A stretch of DNA of 64,000 nt from Kibdelosporangium philippinense (GTDB taxonomy: Bacteria > Actinomycetota > Actinomycetes > Mycobacteriales > Pseudonocardiaceae): positions 2,542,001-2,606,000 of the forward strand of contig NZ_JAJVCN010000001.1 of assembly GCF_021390435.2 (NCBI RefSeq). The letters run 5' to 3'. Of the stretch, positions 17,446 to 26,001 are shown piece by piece (within the stretch, counting starts at the first letter, position 1; every line of letters begins with the position of its first letter). The notes under the pieces were generated by a model. That model did no database searches. It saw only the letters and a program-made list of their open reading frames with translations, and was not told the origin of the DNA. The position numbers were made by a program, and so were the translations under genes.

Positions 17446-18066
17446 GTGCCCCTACCCCATCTGAGTCAGCTCGGTTCCCGCACGCCGCGGGCGGTCGCGC
17501 TCGTTCTGCATGGCGGCCGCGAGTTCGGGCAGGAGCCAGTGCCGCGCTTCGCCCTCGCGTATCTGCGGATGGTCCCGTTCGCGCGCAACCTCGCTGGTCT
17601 GCCGGATCTGGCTGTGTTTTTGTTGCGTTACCGCGTTCGCGGGTGGAACGCGCCCGTGTTGGACCCAGTTCAGGATGCGCGGTGGGCGCTGGCGCAGATA
17701 CACAGTAGGTTTCCCGGGGTTCCGATCGTCCTCGTTGGTCACTCAATGGGTGGCCGGGTCGCGTTCCGCGTCGCCGACGATCCCGCTGTGACCGCTGTCT
17801 GCGGCCTGGCTCCGTGGTGCGAACCAACTGATCCGGTTCAGCAACTGGCCGGTCGTGCGGTCCTGATCGGGCACGGCGAACAGGACCGTGTTACGAATCC
17901 GCGTTCGTCGAAGGACTATGCGCGCCGGGCCGCCCAGGTGACCGATCGGGTCGATCTGCGGTTGGTCGACGGTGAGACGCATGCCTTGCTGCGTAAGCCG
18001 CACGTATGGCGTGACCTGGTACGGGAGTTCGCTCTTGATCAACTCGCGCACTCTCGCGAGGGGTGA
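17446..18066 (+). CDS. Alpha/beta hydrolase (dienelactone hydrolase/esterase-like)
   Basis: 206 residues. A nucleophile elbow GHSMGGRVA (about 100-108) with Ser as nucleophile is clear, with HGGREFG as the oxyanion loop near 24 and a late ETHALL segment that can supply the catalytic His. The substrate is unknown. GTG 17446 begins the conserved part; the frame upstream is antisense to the neighbouring hydrolase. The promoter must lie within or behind the divergent gene, since the spacer is only 18 bp. Confidence 0.78.
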   Translation: MPLPHLSQLGSRTPRAVALVLHGGREFGQEPVPRFALAYLRMVPFARNLAGLPDLAVFLLRYRVRGWNAPVLDPVQDARWALAQIHSRFPGVPIVLVGHSMGGRVAFRVADDPAVTAVCGLAPWCEPTDPVQQLAGRAVLIGHGEQDRVTNPRSSKDYARRAAQVTDRVDLRLVDGETHALLRKPHVWRDLVREFALDQLAHSREG

Positions 18067-18154
18067 ACGGCCGACTCCGTAGGGTATGAGGAGCAACCTC
18101 GGCCTGCGGTCTCACGTCCTTGTGAGCATCCTTGAAATGGTCGGGGGACTGAAT

Positions 18155-19345
18155 ATGAGGACGAGGATGACTCACGGGCAGCCGTACGGTTCGAGGGACG
18201 GTCAGACCCGCGCCTACCCGGTTCCGGGGCAGGCGCCGCCGCAGTATGACCAGCGCGGCGACTACCGGCAGGACCAGAGAGGCGACTACCGGCAGCCGCA
18301 AGGTGGATACCGGCAACCGCCGCCGCCCTACGAGCCACCCGGTCAGCAGGCACCGCCACCAGGCGGCCGTCCGCCACGCCGCAAGCGCAAGGTCGGCAAG
18401 ATCCTGCTGATCATCCTGCTGGCGATCGTCGTGCTGATCGCGGCGACGTGGATCTACATGGAGTCGTCCATCAAGCGGGTTGCCGCGCTGAGCGACTACT
18501 CCGGCCGCCCGGCCGCGGGCGCTGGCACGAACTGGCTGATTGTCGGCTCGGACAGCCGCGCCGGTCTGGACGCTGAGGACCAGGAGCGTCTGTCCACCGG
18601 CGACGCGAAGGGGCAGCGCACGGACACCATGCTGCTGCTGCACCTGCCGGACAACGACCAGAAGCCGACCTTGGTCAGCATGCTGCGTGACTCCTATGTG
18701 GACATCCCGGGCAAAGGCAAGAACAAGCTGAACGCCGCGTACGCGCTCGGTGGCCCGGCTCTGCTGGCGCAGACCATCGAGAAGAACACGAATCTCAGGC
18801 TCGATCACTACATCGAGATCGGCTTCGGCGGCTTCGCCAGCCTCGTCGACGCGGTCGGCGGCGTGGAGATGTGCCTCGACAAGCCAATCAAGGACCCCCT
18901 CGCCGGTATCGACCTCCCGGCTGGCTGCCAGGAGCTCGACGGCGCCAACGCTTTGGGCTACGTGCGAACCCGCGCGACGCCCCGTGCCGACATCGACCGC
19001 GTGGTCCGGCAGCGCCAGTTCATCGGCGCGTTGATGGACAAGGTTGCCAGCCCCGGGACGCTGCTCAACCCGTTCCGGATGGTTCCGTTGCTGGCCGACG
19101 CGCCGGACGCGATCACCCTCGGGGAGGGCGACCACCTGCACAACCTGCCCAGCCTCGCCTTCGCCATCGCGGGCGCGAGCAGTGGTTCGACGGTGAGCAC
19201 GAGCGTGCCCATCGGCGGCTCTCGGAGCGTCGCCAAGATCGGCTCGGTGATCCTGTGGGACCAGAACAAGACCAAGACCCTGTTCGACGCGCTGCGCAAC
19301 GACACTGCCGTTCCATCGAGCGTGATCACGCTGCCGGGAAGCTGA
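18155..19345 (+). CDS. LytR-CpsA-Psr (LCP) family protein
   Basis: 396 residues. The cytoplasmic N terminus (1-80) is rich in Pro, Gln, Tyr, Arg and Gly. One membrane helix follows (about 90-112), then an extracellular LCP domain with NWLIVGSDSRAG, RTDTMLLLHL, SMLRDSYVDIPG and YVRTRATPRADIDRVVRQRQF, the Arg/Asp-rich phospho-lipid-binding signature. LCP enzymes move teichoic-acid-like, arabinogalactan or other glycopolymers from lipid carriers to peptidoglycan. ATG 18155 has CGGGGGA 8 nt upstream. The truncated acetyltransferase begins 1 nt after its stop. Confidence 0.9.
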   Translation: MRTRMTHGQPYGSRDGQTRAYPVPGQAPPQYDQRGDYRQDQRGDYRQPQGGYRQPPPPYEPPGQQAPPPGGRPPRRKRKVGKILLIILLAIVVLIAATWIYMESSIKRVAALSDYSGRPAAGAGTNWLIVGSDSRAGLDAEDQERLSTGDAKGQRTDTMLLLHLPDNDQKPTLVSMLRDSYVDIPGKGKNKLNAAYALGGPALLAQTIEKNTNLRLDHYIEIGFGGFASLVDAVGGVEMCLDKPIKDPLAGIDLPAGCQELDGANALGYVRTRATPRADIDRVVRQRQFIGALMDKVASPGTLLNPFRMVPLLADAPDAITLGEGDHLHNLPSLAFAIAGASSGSTVSTSVPIGGSRSVAKIGSVILWDQNKTKTLFDALRNDTAVPSSVITLPGS

Positions 19346-19346
19346 C

Positions 19347-19667
19347 GTGCTGAAAACCGATCGCCTGGCCATCCGGGCGTTCCAGGCGGACGACGCGGCG
19401 GCTTTCGCCGCGTACCGCTCGGACCCCGAGGTGGCCAGGTATCAGTCCTGGGATACGCCGCTTCTTCTCCAGGAGGCCGCCGCTGAGGTTGCTGGACATG
19501 CGTCCGGTGATCCCTCTGGGACCGGCTGGTATCAGTGGGCCGTCGCTCGCGATGGCTTGCTCATCGGGGATGTCGGCGTGAACATGCACGAGAACCGGAT
19601 GCAGGCCGAGATAGGGAACATGCTGGTCAGACCTCGTGAGTGGTTAGTAGCGTTAGAACACGCATAA
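19347..19667 (+). pseudogene. Truncated GNAT acetyltransferase
   Basis: 106 codons. The start resembles RimJ/RimL-type acetyltransferases: MLKTDRLAIRAFQADDAAAF, a YQSWDTP segment and LIGDVGVNMHENRMQAEIG, where the acetyl-CoA-binding half should follow. Instead the frame enters palindrome copy 4 at residue 96 and ends in it 11 residues later, so the cofactor-binding motif and about 70 residues are missing. The protein is probably inactive. The GTG start lies just past the LCP stop. Whether the palindrome arrived by insertion, or marks the edge of a deletion, cannot be told here. Confidence 0.75.
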
Positions 19668-19679
19668 CCACTCACGAGG
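19632..19679. repeat. Dispersed CTCGTGAGTG palindrome, copy 4
   Basis: A 15-bp perfect outer stem (19632-19646 with 19665-19679), a short mismatched inner part (GCG with CGC still pair) and the loop TTAGAACA. It is the least perfect copy. It terminates the broken acetyltransferase frame from one side and touches the TAG stop of the STAS gene (19680-19682) from the other. Confidence 0.85.
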
Positions 19680-20036
19680 CTAGGCCAGCGCGTTCTCCAG
19701 ATCCGGATACACCGGAAGCATTTCCTGCACACCCGCGATCTCGATGGACCGCAGGACCGGACGGCCGTCGGCCACCAGTCTGACCTGGACGCCCTCCTGC
19801 TCGCCGCGCTGGTGGGCGTCCAGCAGCACGGCGAGCCCGGCGGACCCGAAGAACGTCACGTCGGACAGGTCGACAACCAGCCTGCCGGGTGCCGACTCGA
19901 TCGCCTGGTCACACTCCTCCGCCAGCATTGGCGCGGTGCTCATGTCGATCTCGCCGGCCACGTGCAGCACGACCGCGGGCCCCGCGACCCGCCGGTCGAC
20001 CCGCAACGGGTCGTCTGATGTCGAACCTTTGCTCAC
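19680..20036 (-). CDS. STAS-domain anti-sigma factor antagonist
   Basis: 118 residues, one STAS domain. The strand AVVLHVAGEIDMSTAP and the FFGSAGLAVL segment, with Ser65 at the position phosphorylated in SpoIIAA/RsbV proteins, are clear. Such proteins bind an anti-sigma kinase when unphosphorylated and release the sigma factor. The adjacent upstream gene on the same strand (9-bp gap) encodes an ATPase-like protein that may be its partner kinase. No sigma factor gene is close, so the target is unknown. Confidence 0.85.
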   Translation of the reverse strand: MSKGSTSDDPLRVDRRVAGPAVVLHVAGEIDMSTAPMLAEECDQAIESAPGRLVVDLSDVTFFGSAGLAVLLDAHQRGEQEGVQVRLVADGRPVLRSIEIAGVQEMLPVYPDLENALA

Positions 20037-20045
20037 CTGGGTGTT

Positions 20046-20582
20046 CTACCGCAGCCCATGCGGGCCGCTGCCCGGGGGTGGTTCAGAGCGGTTCAGCTTG
20101 GACAGCAGCCGCTCGAAGAACTCGTCGTCCACGTCCGCCTGCTCCGGTTCGGCTGGTCCCGCGCTGGCCGGTGGCTTACGCCGTTCCCGGCGCGGCAGTG
20201 GCACCGCCGAGGCCTTCATACCCGTCGGCAGGCCGAGCTCGCACCACATCAGGTTCCCGCCGCCCTGCAGCGACATGGACCCCGTCTTGCGGCCTTCGAG
20301 CGTCTCCGGCACGACCGGGGGCAGCAGCATCGCGTCCTCGACTTCGATCACCAGGGCATCGCCGTGCAGTCGTAACCGCAATGTGATGAATCCGGGCACT
20401 TTCGAGTCGTTCTGCTGTACCACGGCATGCACCAGCTCGCAGGCCACGTGGCTTGCTTCGTCCTGTAGTTGCCGCAGCGACCACTCGGTGAGTGCGAACC
20501 TGACGAACATGTCCGCGCAGTTCACCGCCGTCGGTAACGCGACCAATCGCAGGTCATCGACCTGCGTCGTCTGCGGGTTCAC
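20046..20582 (-). CDS. HATPase-like (anti-sigma kinase-like) protein, degenerate
   Basis: 178 residues. About residues 15-130 resemble the SpoIIAB/RsbW histidine-kinase-like ATPase fold (ASHVACELVHAVVQ, then VEDAMLLPPVV, then GGGNLMWCEL). The N-box asparagine that co-ordinates magnesium, expected in ELVTNAVRH, is absent: the segment reads ELVHAVVQQND. Kinase activity is therefore doubtful, and it may only bind a STAS partner. The C-terminal 50 residues are acidic and Pro-rich. The GTG start has GGAGG upstream. It is probably co-transcribed with the STAS gene that follows. Confidence 0.65.
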   Translation of the reverse strand: MNPQTTQVDDLRLVALPTAVNCADMFVRFALTEWSLRQLQDEASHVACELVHAVVQQNDSKVPGFITLRLRLHGDALVIEVEDAMLLPPVVPETLEGRKTGSMSLQGGGNLMWCELGLPTGMKASAVPLPRRERRKPPASAGPAEPEQADVDDEFFERLLSKLNRSEPPPGSGPHGLR

Positions 20583-20675
20583 CCTGCTGCCTCCTCGCGC
20601 GCGTCACCCGAACGGCCGTATCTTGCCAACATAAGCTCGCGTTGCGGTAGCCAGGGTTATCCAATTCTTGCCGAG

Positions 20676-21545
20676 GTGATCGGTTTGATCCGCGCCATTG
20701 GTCTTGTCCTGCATCCTCGCCGGGACTGCGTCCCGGTGATCGAGACGATCACGGAGTGGGCCAGAGCCCGGCAGACCGACGTGTTCGGTCTGGCCAGTGA
20801 GGTCGTCAGGGCCAACGGTCTTGTCAAACCGGTGACCGAGGACGAACTGCACGAGCGGGCGGATCTTATCGTCAGCCTCGGCGGCGACGGCACCATGCTG
20901 CGCGCGTTCCGGATCGGCAACCGGATCCCGGTGCTCGGTGTGAATCTCGGCAGGCTCGGCTTCCTCGCCGAAGTGGACGTTCCGGAGCTTGGCAGCGCGC
21001 TGAACGCCATCGACGACCACCGGTTCACCGTGGAGACCCGGTCTGGCCTGTGCGCGACGATGGGGGAGCAGGACATTGTCGCGTTCAACGACATCGCACT
21101 GGTCAGGGTGCCCGGTTTCGGGATGACCGAGGTGATGTTGCACGTGGAGGGACATCCGTTCGTCGAATACGCGGCCGACGCGGTCGTTGTGGCCACGCCG
21201 ACGGGTTCGACAGCGTACAACTTCGCCGCGGGCGGCCCAATCGTGTCGCCACGTGCCGAAGGCCTGTTGGTCACGCCCGCCGCGCCGCATTCGGCTTTCA
21301 ACCGCGCATTGTTCCTCTCCACGAGCGAGAAGCTGGCGCTCGAGGTGATGGATGCAAGCGGTGAGGTGGCACTGGAAGCAGACGGCCGACTGATGGGCAA
21401 GGTACAGCCGGGCACGATGATCGACCTGACCGCACTTCCCGGTGCCGCGCGCGTTGTCCGGCTCGGCCGAACGACCTTCTACCAGCGGACTCAGCGTAAG
21501 TTCCGGCTGATCGGATCGGCCCGCTCGGACGATTTCCTTTGTTGA
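20676..21545 (+). CDS. nadK: NAD kinase
   Basis: 289 residues. The diacylglycerol/NAD-kinase signature GGDGT lies at 69-73, followed by NLGRLGFLAEV and the TPTGSTAYNFAAGGPIVSP stretch that binds NAD. The enzyme phosphorylates NAD to NADP with ATP or polyphosphate. The usual NE motif reads FNDIAL, a conservative change (Asp for Glu). In many actinomycetes nadK sits with recN and a TlyA-type methylase; here it stands alone, which suggests a second copy (inference). The start is GTG 20676. Confidence 0.88.
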   Translation: MIGLIRAIGLVLHPRRDCVPVIETITEWARARQTDVFGLASEVVRANGLVKPVTEDELHERADLIVSLGGDGTMLRAFRIGNRIPVLGVNLGRLGFLAEVDVPELGSALNAIDDHRFTVETRSGLCATMGEQDIVAFNDIALVRVPGFGMTEVMLHVEGHPFVEYAADAVVVATPTGSTAYNFAAGGPIVSPRAEGLLVTPAAPHSAFNRALFLSTSEKLALEVMDASGEVALEADGRLMGKVQPGTMIDLTALPGAARVVRLGRTTFYQRTQRKFRLIGSARSDDFLC

Positions 21546-21708
21546 GCGAGCCTTTGTTTACGCCTTTTATTTAGAGTCATTGACACGATTGGTTCAACCA
21601 CTTAGAGTCCCTGCTCACGCGGAGTGAAGGCTCCGCTACCCCTGCTTTTTCTCGGACAACTCCTCTGACCCTGCATGCCGCATCGATGCGGCAGATGGAG
21701 GAACCATC

Positions 21709-23937
21709 GTGTTCTCGGGTGAGGTCCTGCGCAGACGCAGGACCAAGATCATCACCTTTGCAATGACAGTTGTCAGCCTCGTCGCCGCGTACCTCACGGT
21801 GATCACGGTGGTCGCCCCGCGGGAAGCGAGTGCGGCGATCGATCCGGCCCAGTGGTACACGGCAACCAGCGTCAACAGCGGCAAGTGTGTCGACGCACGC
21901 GCCGCGGGTACCGCGAACGGCACCGCCGTGCAGCAGTACGCCTGCAACAGCACCGGCTCGCAGCAGTGGCAGTTCCAGCCGACCGGCGACGGCTACTACC
22001 GGGTCAACTCCCGCAACCTCACCTCGCAGGTGTGGGACGTGGCCGATGTGTCCACTGCGGACGGTGGCCTGATCCACCTGTGGACCTACGGCGGCGGCAA
22101 CAACCAGCAATGGCAAGCTGTCGAGGAAGCGGGCGGCGCGTACCACTTCGTGTCAAGGCACAGCGGAAAGTGCATCGACGTGCCGGGCGCGTCGACCGCC
22201 GACGGCCAGCAGTTGCAGCAGTACACCTGCAACAACACCGCAGCACAGTCCTTCACGCTCACCCCGGTGGGCAGTGAGCCACCTCCGGGAGGCGACATCG
22301 ATCTCGGCCCGAACACATACGTCTTCGACCCGTCGATGTCCGCTGCGGCCATTCAGAGCAGGCTGGACTCCGTGTTCCGCCAGCAGGAGCGCGCGCAGTT
22401 CGGGCAGAACCGGGTCGCACTGCTGTTCAAGCCCGGCAACTACAACGTCAACGCGAACATCGGCTTCTTCACCCAGATCGCCGGTCTCGGGTTCACGCCG
22501 GACGCGGTGAACATCAACGGCTCGGTGCACGTCGAAGCCGACTGGTTCGGCGGCAACGCGACCCAGAACTTCTGGCGCTCGGCGGAAAACCTGTCGGTCA
22601 CGCCGAACGGCGGCACGGACCGCTGGGCAGTGTCCCAGGCGGCGCCGTACCGGCGTATGCACGTGCGCGGCAACCTGTTGCTCGACGACGGCGGATGGTC
22701 CAGTGGTGGCTGGATGTCCGACACGCTGATCGACGGCCAGGTCCGCTCCGGCTCGCAGCAGCAGTGGATCACGCGTAACTCCCGCTTCGGCGGCGGCTGG
22801 ACGGGCTCGAACTGGAACATGGTGTTCGTCGGCGTGGAGAACGCGCCAGCGGGCAACTTCCCGAACCCGCCGTACACCCGGGTCGCGCAGACGCCGCTCG
22901 TGCGGGAGAAGCCGTTCCTGTACATCGACAACGCGGGCCAGTACCAGGTCTTCGTGCCTGGCCTGCGGCAGAACACCAGCGGTATCACCTGGCAGGGCCA
23001 GCAGCAGGGCCAGTCGCTGCCGATCGAGCAGTTCTTCGTGGTCAAGCCGGGCCACACCGCCCAGCAGATCAACGCCGAACTGGCGGCTGGCAAGAACCTG
23101 CTGTTCACGCCGGGCGTCTACCGGGTCAACGAGACCATCAGGGTGACCCGTCCCGACACCGTGGTGCTCGGGCTCGGCCTGGCGACCCTGGTGCCGGAGA
23201 ACGGCATTCTGGCCATGCAGGTGGCCGATGTGGACGGTGTGAAGGTCGCGGGCATCATGTTCGACGCCAACGTGACCAACTCGAACCTGCTGATGGAGGT
23301 CGGGCCGCAGGGCTCGAACGCCAGCCACGCGGCGAACCCGACGTCACTGCACGACGTGTTCTTCCGGGTCGGCGGGCCATGGGTCGGCAAGGCGACGAAC
23401 AGCCTGACCATCAACAGCCACAACGTGATCGGCGACCATACGTGGATCTGGCGAGCTGACCACGCCGAGAACGGCGTGCCGACCGGCTGGTATCAGAACA
23501 CGGGCCGAAACGGCCTGATCGTCAACGGCAACAACGTGACGTTCTACGGCCTGTTCGTCGAGCACTACCAGCAGTACAACGTGATCTGGAACGGCCAGGG
23601 CGGCAGGGTCTACTTCTTCCAGAACGAACTGCCCTACGACCCGCCCAGCCAGGGCGAGTACATGAACGGCTCAACGAGGGGCTGGGCCGCGTACAAGGTG
23701 GCCGACCATGTGACCAGCCATGAAGCGTGGGGCCTTGGGGCGTACGTGTTCTTCAACGTCAACCGCAGCGTGGTCGCGGAGCGGGCGTTCGAAGTGCCGA
23801 ACAACCCGAATGTGCGGTTCCACAACCTCGTCGGCGTCTCGCTCGGCGGTGGCATCGGCACGATCAACCGGTTGATCAACAACACCGCGGGCCCGGTCAA
23901 CACCGGCAACCCGGTGAACGTCATCAACTACCCGTAA
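21709..23937 (+). CDS. Secreted ricin-type lectin (CBM13) plus beta-helix protein
   Basis: 742 residues. A signal peptide or anchor lies at about 15-42 (ends near ASA-A). A ricin B-type beta-trefoil follows (about 48-185), with three QxW-type repeats such as GSQQWQF and NNQQWQAV. The rest (about 195-742) is rich in Asn and Gly and resembles a pectate-lyase-like right-handed beta-helix; FKPGNYNVNANIGFFTQIAG and GVYRVNETIRV are rung-like. It is probably a secreted polysaccharide-binding or -cleaving protein; catalytic residues were not identified. GTG 21709 has GGAGG 8 nt upstream. Upstream, TTAGAGTC occurs twice (21571 and 21602) around a TGGTTCAACCA palindrome, a possible operator. A strong terminator follows the gene. 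Confidence 0.75.
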   Translation: MFSGEVLRRRRTKIITFAMTVVSLVAAYLTVITVVAPREASAAIDPAQWYTATSVNSGKCVDARAAGTANGTAVQQYACNSTGSQQWQFQPTGDGYYRVNSRNLTSQVWDVADVSTADGGLIHLWTYGGGNNQQWQAVEEAGGAYHFVSRHSGKCIDVPGASTADGQQLQQYTCNNTAAQSFTLTPVGSEPPPGGDIDLGPNTYVFDPSMSAAAIQSRLDSVFRQQERAQFGQNRVALLFKPGNYNVNANIGFFTQIAGLGFTPDAVNINGSVHVEADWFGGNATQNFWRSAENLSVTPNGGTDRWAVSQAAPYRRMHVRGNLLLDDGGWSSGGWMSDTLIDGQVRSGSQQQWITRNSRFGGGWTGSNWNMVFVGVENAPAGNFPNPPYTRVAQTPLVREKPFLYIDNAGQYQVFVPGLRQNTSGITWQGQQQGQSLPIEQFFVVKPGHTAQQINAELAAGKNLLFTPGVYRVNETIRVTRPDTVVLGLGLATLVPENGILAMQVADVDGVKVAGIMFDANVTNSNLLMEVGPQGSNASHAANPTSLHDVFFRVGGPWVGKATNSLTINSHNVIGDHTWIWRADHAENGVPTGWYQNTGRNGLIVNGNNVTFYGLFVEHYQQYNVIWNGQGGRVYFFQNELPYDPPSQGEYMNGSTRGWAAYKVADHVTSHEAWGLGAYVFFNVNRSVVAERAFEVPNNPNVRFHNLVGVSLGGGIGTINRLINNTAGPVNTGNPVNVINYP

Positions 23938-23949
23938 TAGTGGGAGAGA

Positions 23950-23984
23950 AAGGCGCGCCTGCAGCCACCCTGCAGGCGCGCCTT
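23950..23984 (+). terminator. Strong intrinsic terminator
   Basis: A 14-bp perfect stem (23950-23963 with 23971-23984) with a 7-nt loop, followed by TTTTCCTTT. It stands 13 nt after the ricin-domain gene and just before the convergent ChaB-like gene, so it can serve both directions: the opposite strand has a short T-rich side as well. Confidence 0.9.
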
Positions 23985-23989
23985 TTCCT

Positions 23990-24388
23990 TTACGAACGGG
24001 CTTGGGCGGTGGCTCGGTCGTTGGCCTTCTGGATGGCCGTTGCGAGCTGTTTCTTGCTCATCCGCGAACGCCCTGGGATTTCAAGGCGTTTAGCCAGGTC
24101 GTAAAGATGTGACTTGCTGGCGTTGAGGTCCACGCCGCCAGCGCTCTGCCCTTCCCGCTCGCCGTAGCTGCCTGCGGCCTGCGGGTCGGACGGGCCCTTC
24201 TCCTTCTTGGGTTCCCAGTGGTCGCCGACCTTCTCGAAGGAGTGCTTCAGCGCCGCGAAGGCCGTACGGCGTGGCCGTTCACCCTCGCCGTACGTCTCCA
24301 GAGCCGAGTCATACGTCTTCACCCATGTCGCCTGTGCCTTCTCAGAAGACCGGCGCACGGTACTCGGCATAACCTCCCGGCCTGGCAT
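23990..24388 (-). CDS. ChaB-family protein with Rho-N-like tail
   Basis: 132 residues. A ChaB domain occupies about 12-70 (WVKTYDSALETYGEGE then AFAALKHSFEKVGDHW), named after a regulator of a cation antiporter in E. coli, though its role in actinomycetes is unclear. The C terminus (about 92-125, KSHLYDLAKRLEIPGRS and MSKKQLATAI) resembles the nucleic-acid-binding Rho N-terminal/SAP helix-extended loop. ATG 24388 or ATG 24370 may be the start; the second follows GGGAGG too closely. The SRPBCC gene lies upstream on the same strand with a 2-nt gap. Confidence 0.78.
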   Translation of the reverse strand: MPGREVMPSTVRRSSEKAQATWVKTYDSALETYGEGERPRRTAFAALKHSFEKVGDHWEPKKEKGPSDPQAAGSYGEREGQSAGGVDLNASKSHLYDLAKRLEIPGRSRMSKKQLATAIQKANDRATAQARS

Positions 24389-24390
24389 GA

Positions 24391-24861
24391 CTACTCGCCA
24401 GCTTGCGGTGAACGGCTCACATCGCCACGCCAGCCGCCAGTCTCCCGGCCGCGGCCTTCGATGAACTCCTTGAACCGCTCGAGGTCGCCCTTGACCTTGC
24501 GGTCGATCACGCCGAGTCCGGCACCGAGTTTCTCGGTGAAGTTCTCCGGGTCGTATTCCATCTGTACGTTCACGCGGGTGGTCTCGTTGTCAAGGCGGTG
24601 AAATGTCACCACACCGCCCTGCTGCTGCCCGCCAACAGCCTGCCACGCGACCCGCTCGTCCGGGTGCTGCTCGGTGATCTGCGCGTCGAATTCCCTGCGT
24701 ACGCCGCCAATACTGGTTTCCCAGTGGGTCATCGTGTCGGTCACCTGCACGATACGGTCGACGCCGTCCATGAAGTACGGGAACGACTCGAACTGCGTCC
24801 ACTGGTTGTACGCGGTGGAAACCGGAACACGCACGTCGATCGATTGCTGAATGGTCGTCAC
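24391..24861 (-). CDS. SRPBCC-family (polyketide cyclase/dehydrase-like) protein
   Basis: 156 residues. It is a single START/Bet-v1-like fold: VDVRVPVSTAYNQWTQFESFP at the start, the strand WETSIGGVRREFDAQITE, and a C-terminal long helix with KLGAGLGVIDRKVKGDLERF. Proteins of this group bind hydrophobic ligands; short stand-alone forms are often stress-linked in actinomycetes, and no reaction is known. GTG 24861 opens the conserved strand. It forms a two-gene unit with the ChaB-like gene. Confidence 0.8.
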   Translation of the reverse strand: MTTIQQSIDVRVPVSTAYNQWTQFESFPYFMDGVDRIVQVTDTMTHWETSIGGVRREFDAQITEQHPDERVAWQAVGGQQQGGVVTFHRLDNETTRVNVQMEYDPENFTEKLGAGLGVIDRKVKGDLERFKEFIEGRGRETGGWRGDVSRSPQAGE

Positions 24862-24891
24862 TTCCGGTGCCTTTCAGTCGTTTTTCCCTTC

Positions 24892-26001
24892 CTACCGTTG
24901 ACTACCCGCTCGCCGGGCGTTCACACGCACGGTTCGTGCGGTTTCCCGCGCGATTTGGAGCTCCTCCCGTGGCTCGATCGCCAGCACCGGCACTGGAGCG
25001 AACCTGGAGGACAGAACCGCGTCCGTGGTGGGATTTCCCTCAGGGAGAGTGGCGGGAACTCCTATCCGGGTGAGGTTGCGGCAGATCGCTTCACGTACTT
25101 CCGGCTGATCCCAACCGATTTCACCGGTGAACACCAACGCGTCGATCCGAGGCAGGTGCACGGACATCGCGGCCAGCGCCTGACTGACGCGCAATGTGAA
25201 AACATCCAGTGCGAGCTTGGCTTTGCCGTCACCGTGCACGAGTTCCCTTGTGTCACCGGAACTTTCCGACAGGCCGAGCAGTCCAGACTGGTGGTACAAC
25301 TCCTCGCGCACCTGCTCGAGCGGCATCCGTTCCAGCAGCCACAGCAGCATGCCGGGGTCGACACTGCCGGACCGGGTGCTCATCGGCACGCCTTCCAACG
25401 GAGTGAACCCCATCGAAGTATCCACACTGGACCCGTCACGCACCGCGCAGACCGAACACCCGCCGCCGAGATGGGCCAGCAGCAGGTTCACCGAATCGGC
25501 CGGGCAGTTGAGCAACGAGGCCGCGCGAGTCGTGGCCCAGGCATACGACAGGCCATGAAAGCCATACCGGCGGATGCCGAAACGCTCCCGCCAGTACGAC
25601 GGAACCGGGTAAGTGGCTGCGACTTCCGGCAGGTTCGCGTGAAAAGCTGTGTCCGGGCACAGGACATGCGGCACATCCGGCAGGCGATCACACGCCGCAC
25701 TGAGGATTTCCAACGTCACCGGGACGTGCTGAGGAGCGAGATCGGCTACGGCTCGGGCGTGGTCGATAGCGGCGGCATCGACCACAGTCGGCGTGCGCAG
25801 GTGTGGGCCACCGTGCACCAGGCGATGTCCGACGGCTGAAATCCCGGTGTCACCGAGCAGGTCGTCCAATGCGGACGCTGCGGACTTGGCGTCAGGCACC
25901 GAGTTGCTGGTTTCGGACGTGAGGACTTCGTCGGTCACCGGGTCGATCAAATGTAGTTTCAGGCTGTGCGAGCCCGGGTTGACAGTGAGCACCACTGTCA
26001 C
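24892..26001 (-). CDS. ackA: Acetate kinase
   Basis: 369 residues. The N-terminal phosphate-binding motif NPGSHSLK, GHRLVHGG, FHGLSY and GGGCSVCAVRDGSSVDTSMGF are those of acetate kinases, which interconvert acetyl phosphate and acetate with ATP. The usual FDTAFH reads PDTAFH, still with the catalytic Asp. The protein is slightly short (typically about 400). GTG 26001 overlaps the phosphoketolase stop as GTGA, which favours it over the ATG at 26016. With the phosphoketolase it converts xylulose-5-phosphate or fructose-6-phosphate carbon to acetate and ATP. Confidence 0.88.
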   Translation of the reverse strand: MTVVLTVNPGSHSLKLHLIDPVTDEVLTSETSNSVPDAKSAASALDDLLGDTGISAVGHRLVHGGPHLRTPTVVDAAAIDHARAVADLAPQHVPVTLEILSAACDRLPDVPHVLCPDTAFHANLPEVAATYPVPSYWRERFGIRRYGFHGLSYAWATTRAASLLNCPADSVNLLLAHLGGGCSVCAVRDGSSVDTSMGFTPLEGVPMSTRSGSVDPGMLLWLLERMPLEQVREELYHQSGLLGLSESSGDTRELVHGDGKAKLALDVFTLRVSQALAAMSVHLPRIDALVFTGEIGWDQPEVREAICRNLTRIGVPATLPEGNPTTDAVLSSRFAPVPVLAIEPREELQIARETARTVRVNARRAGSQR

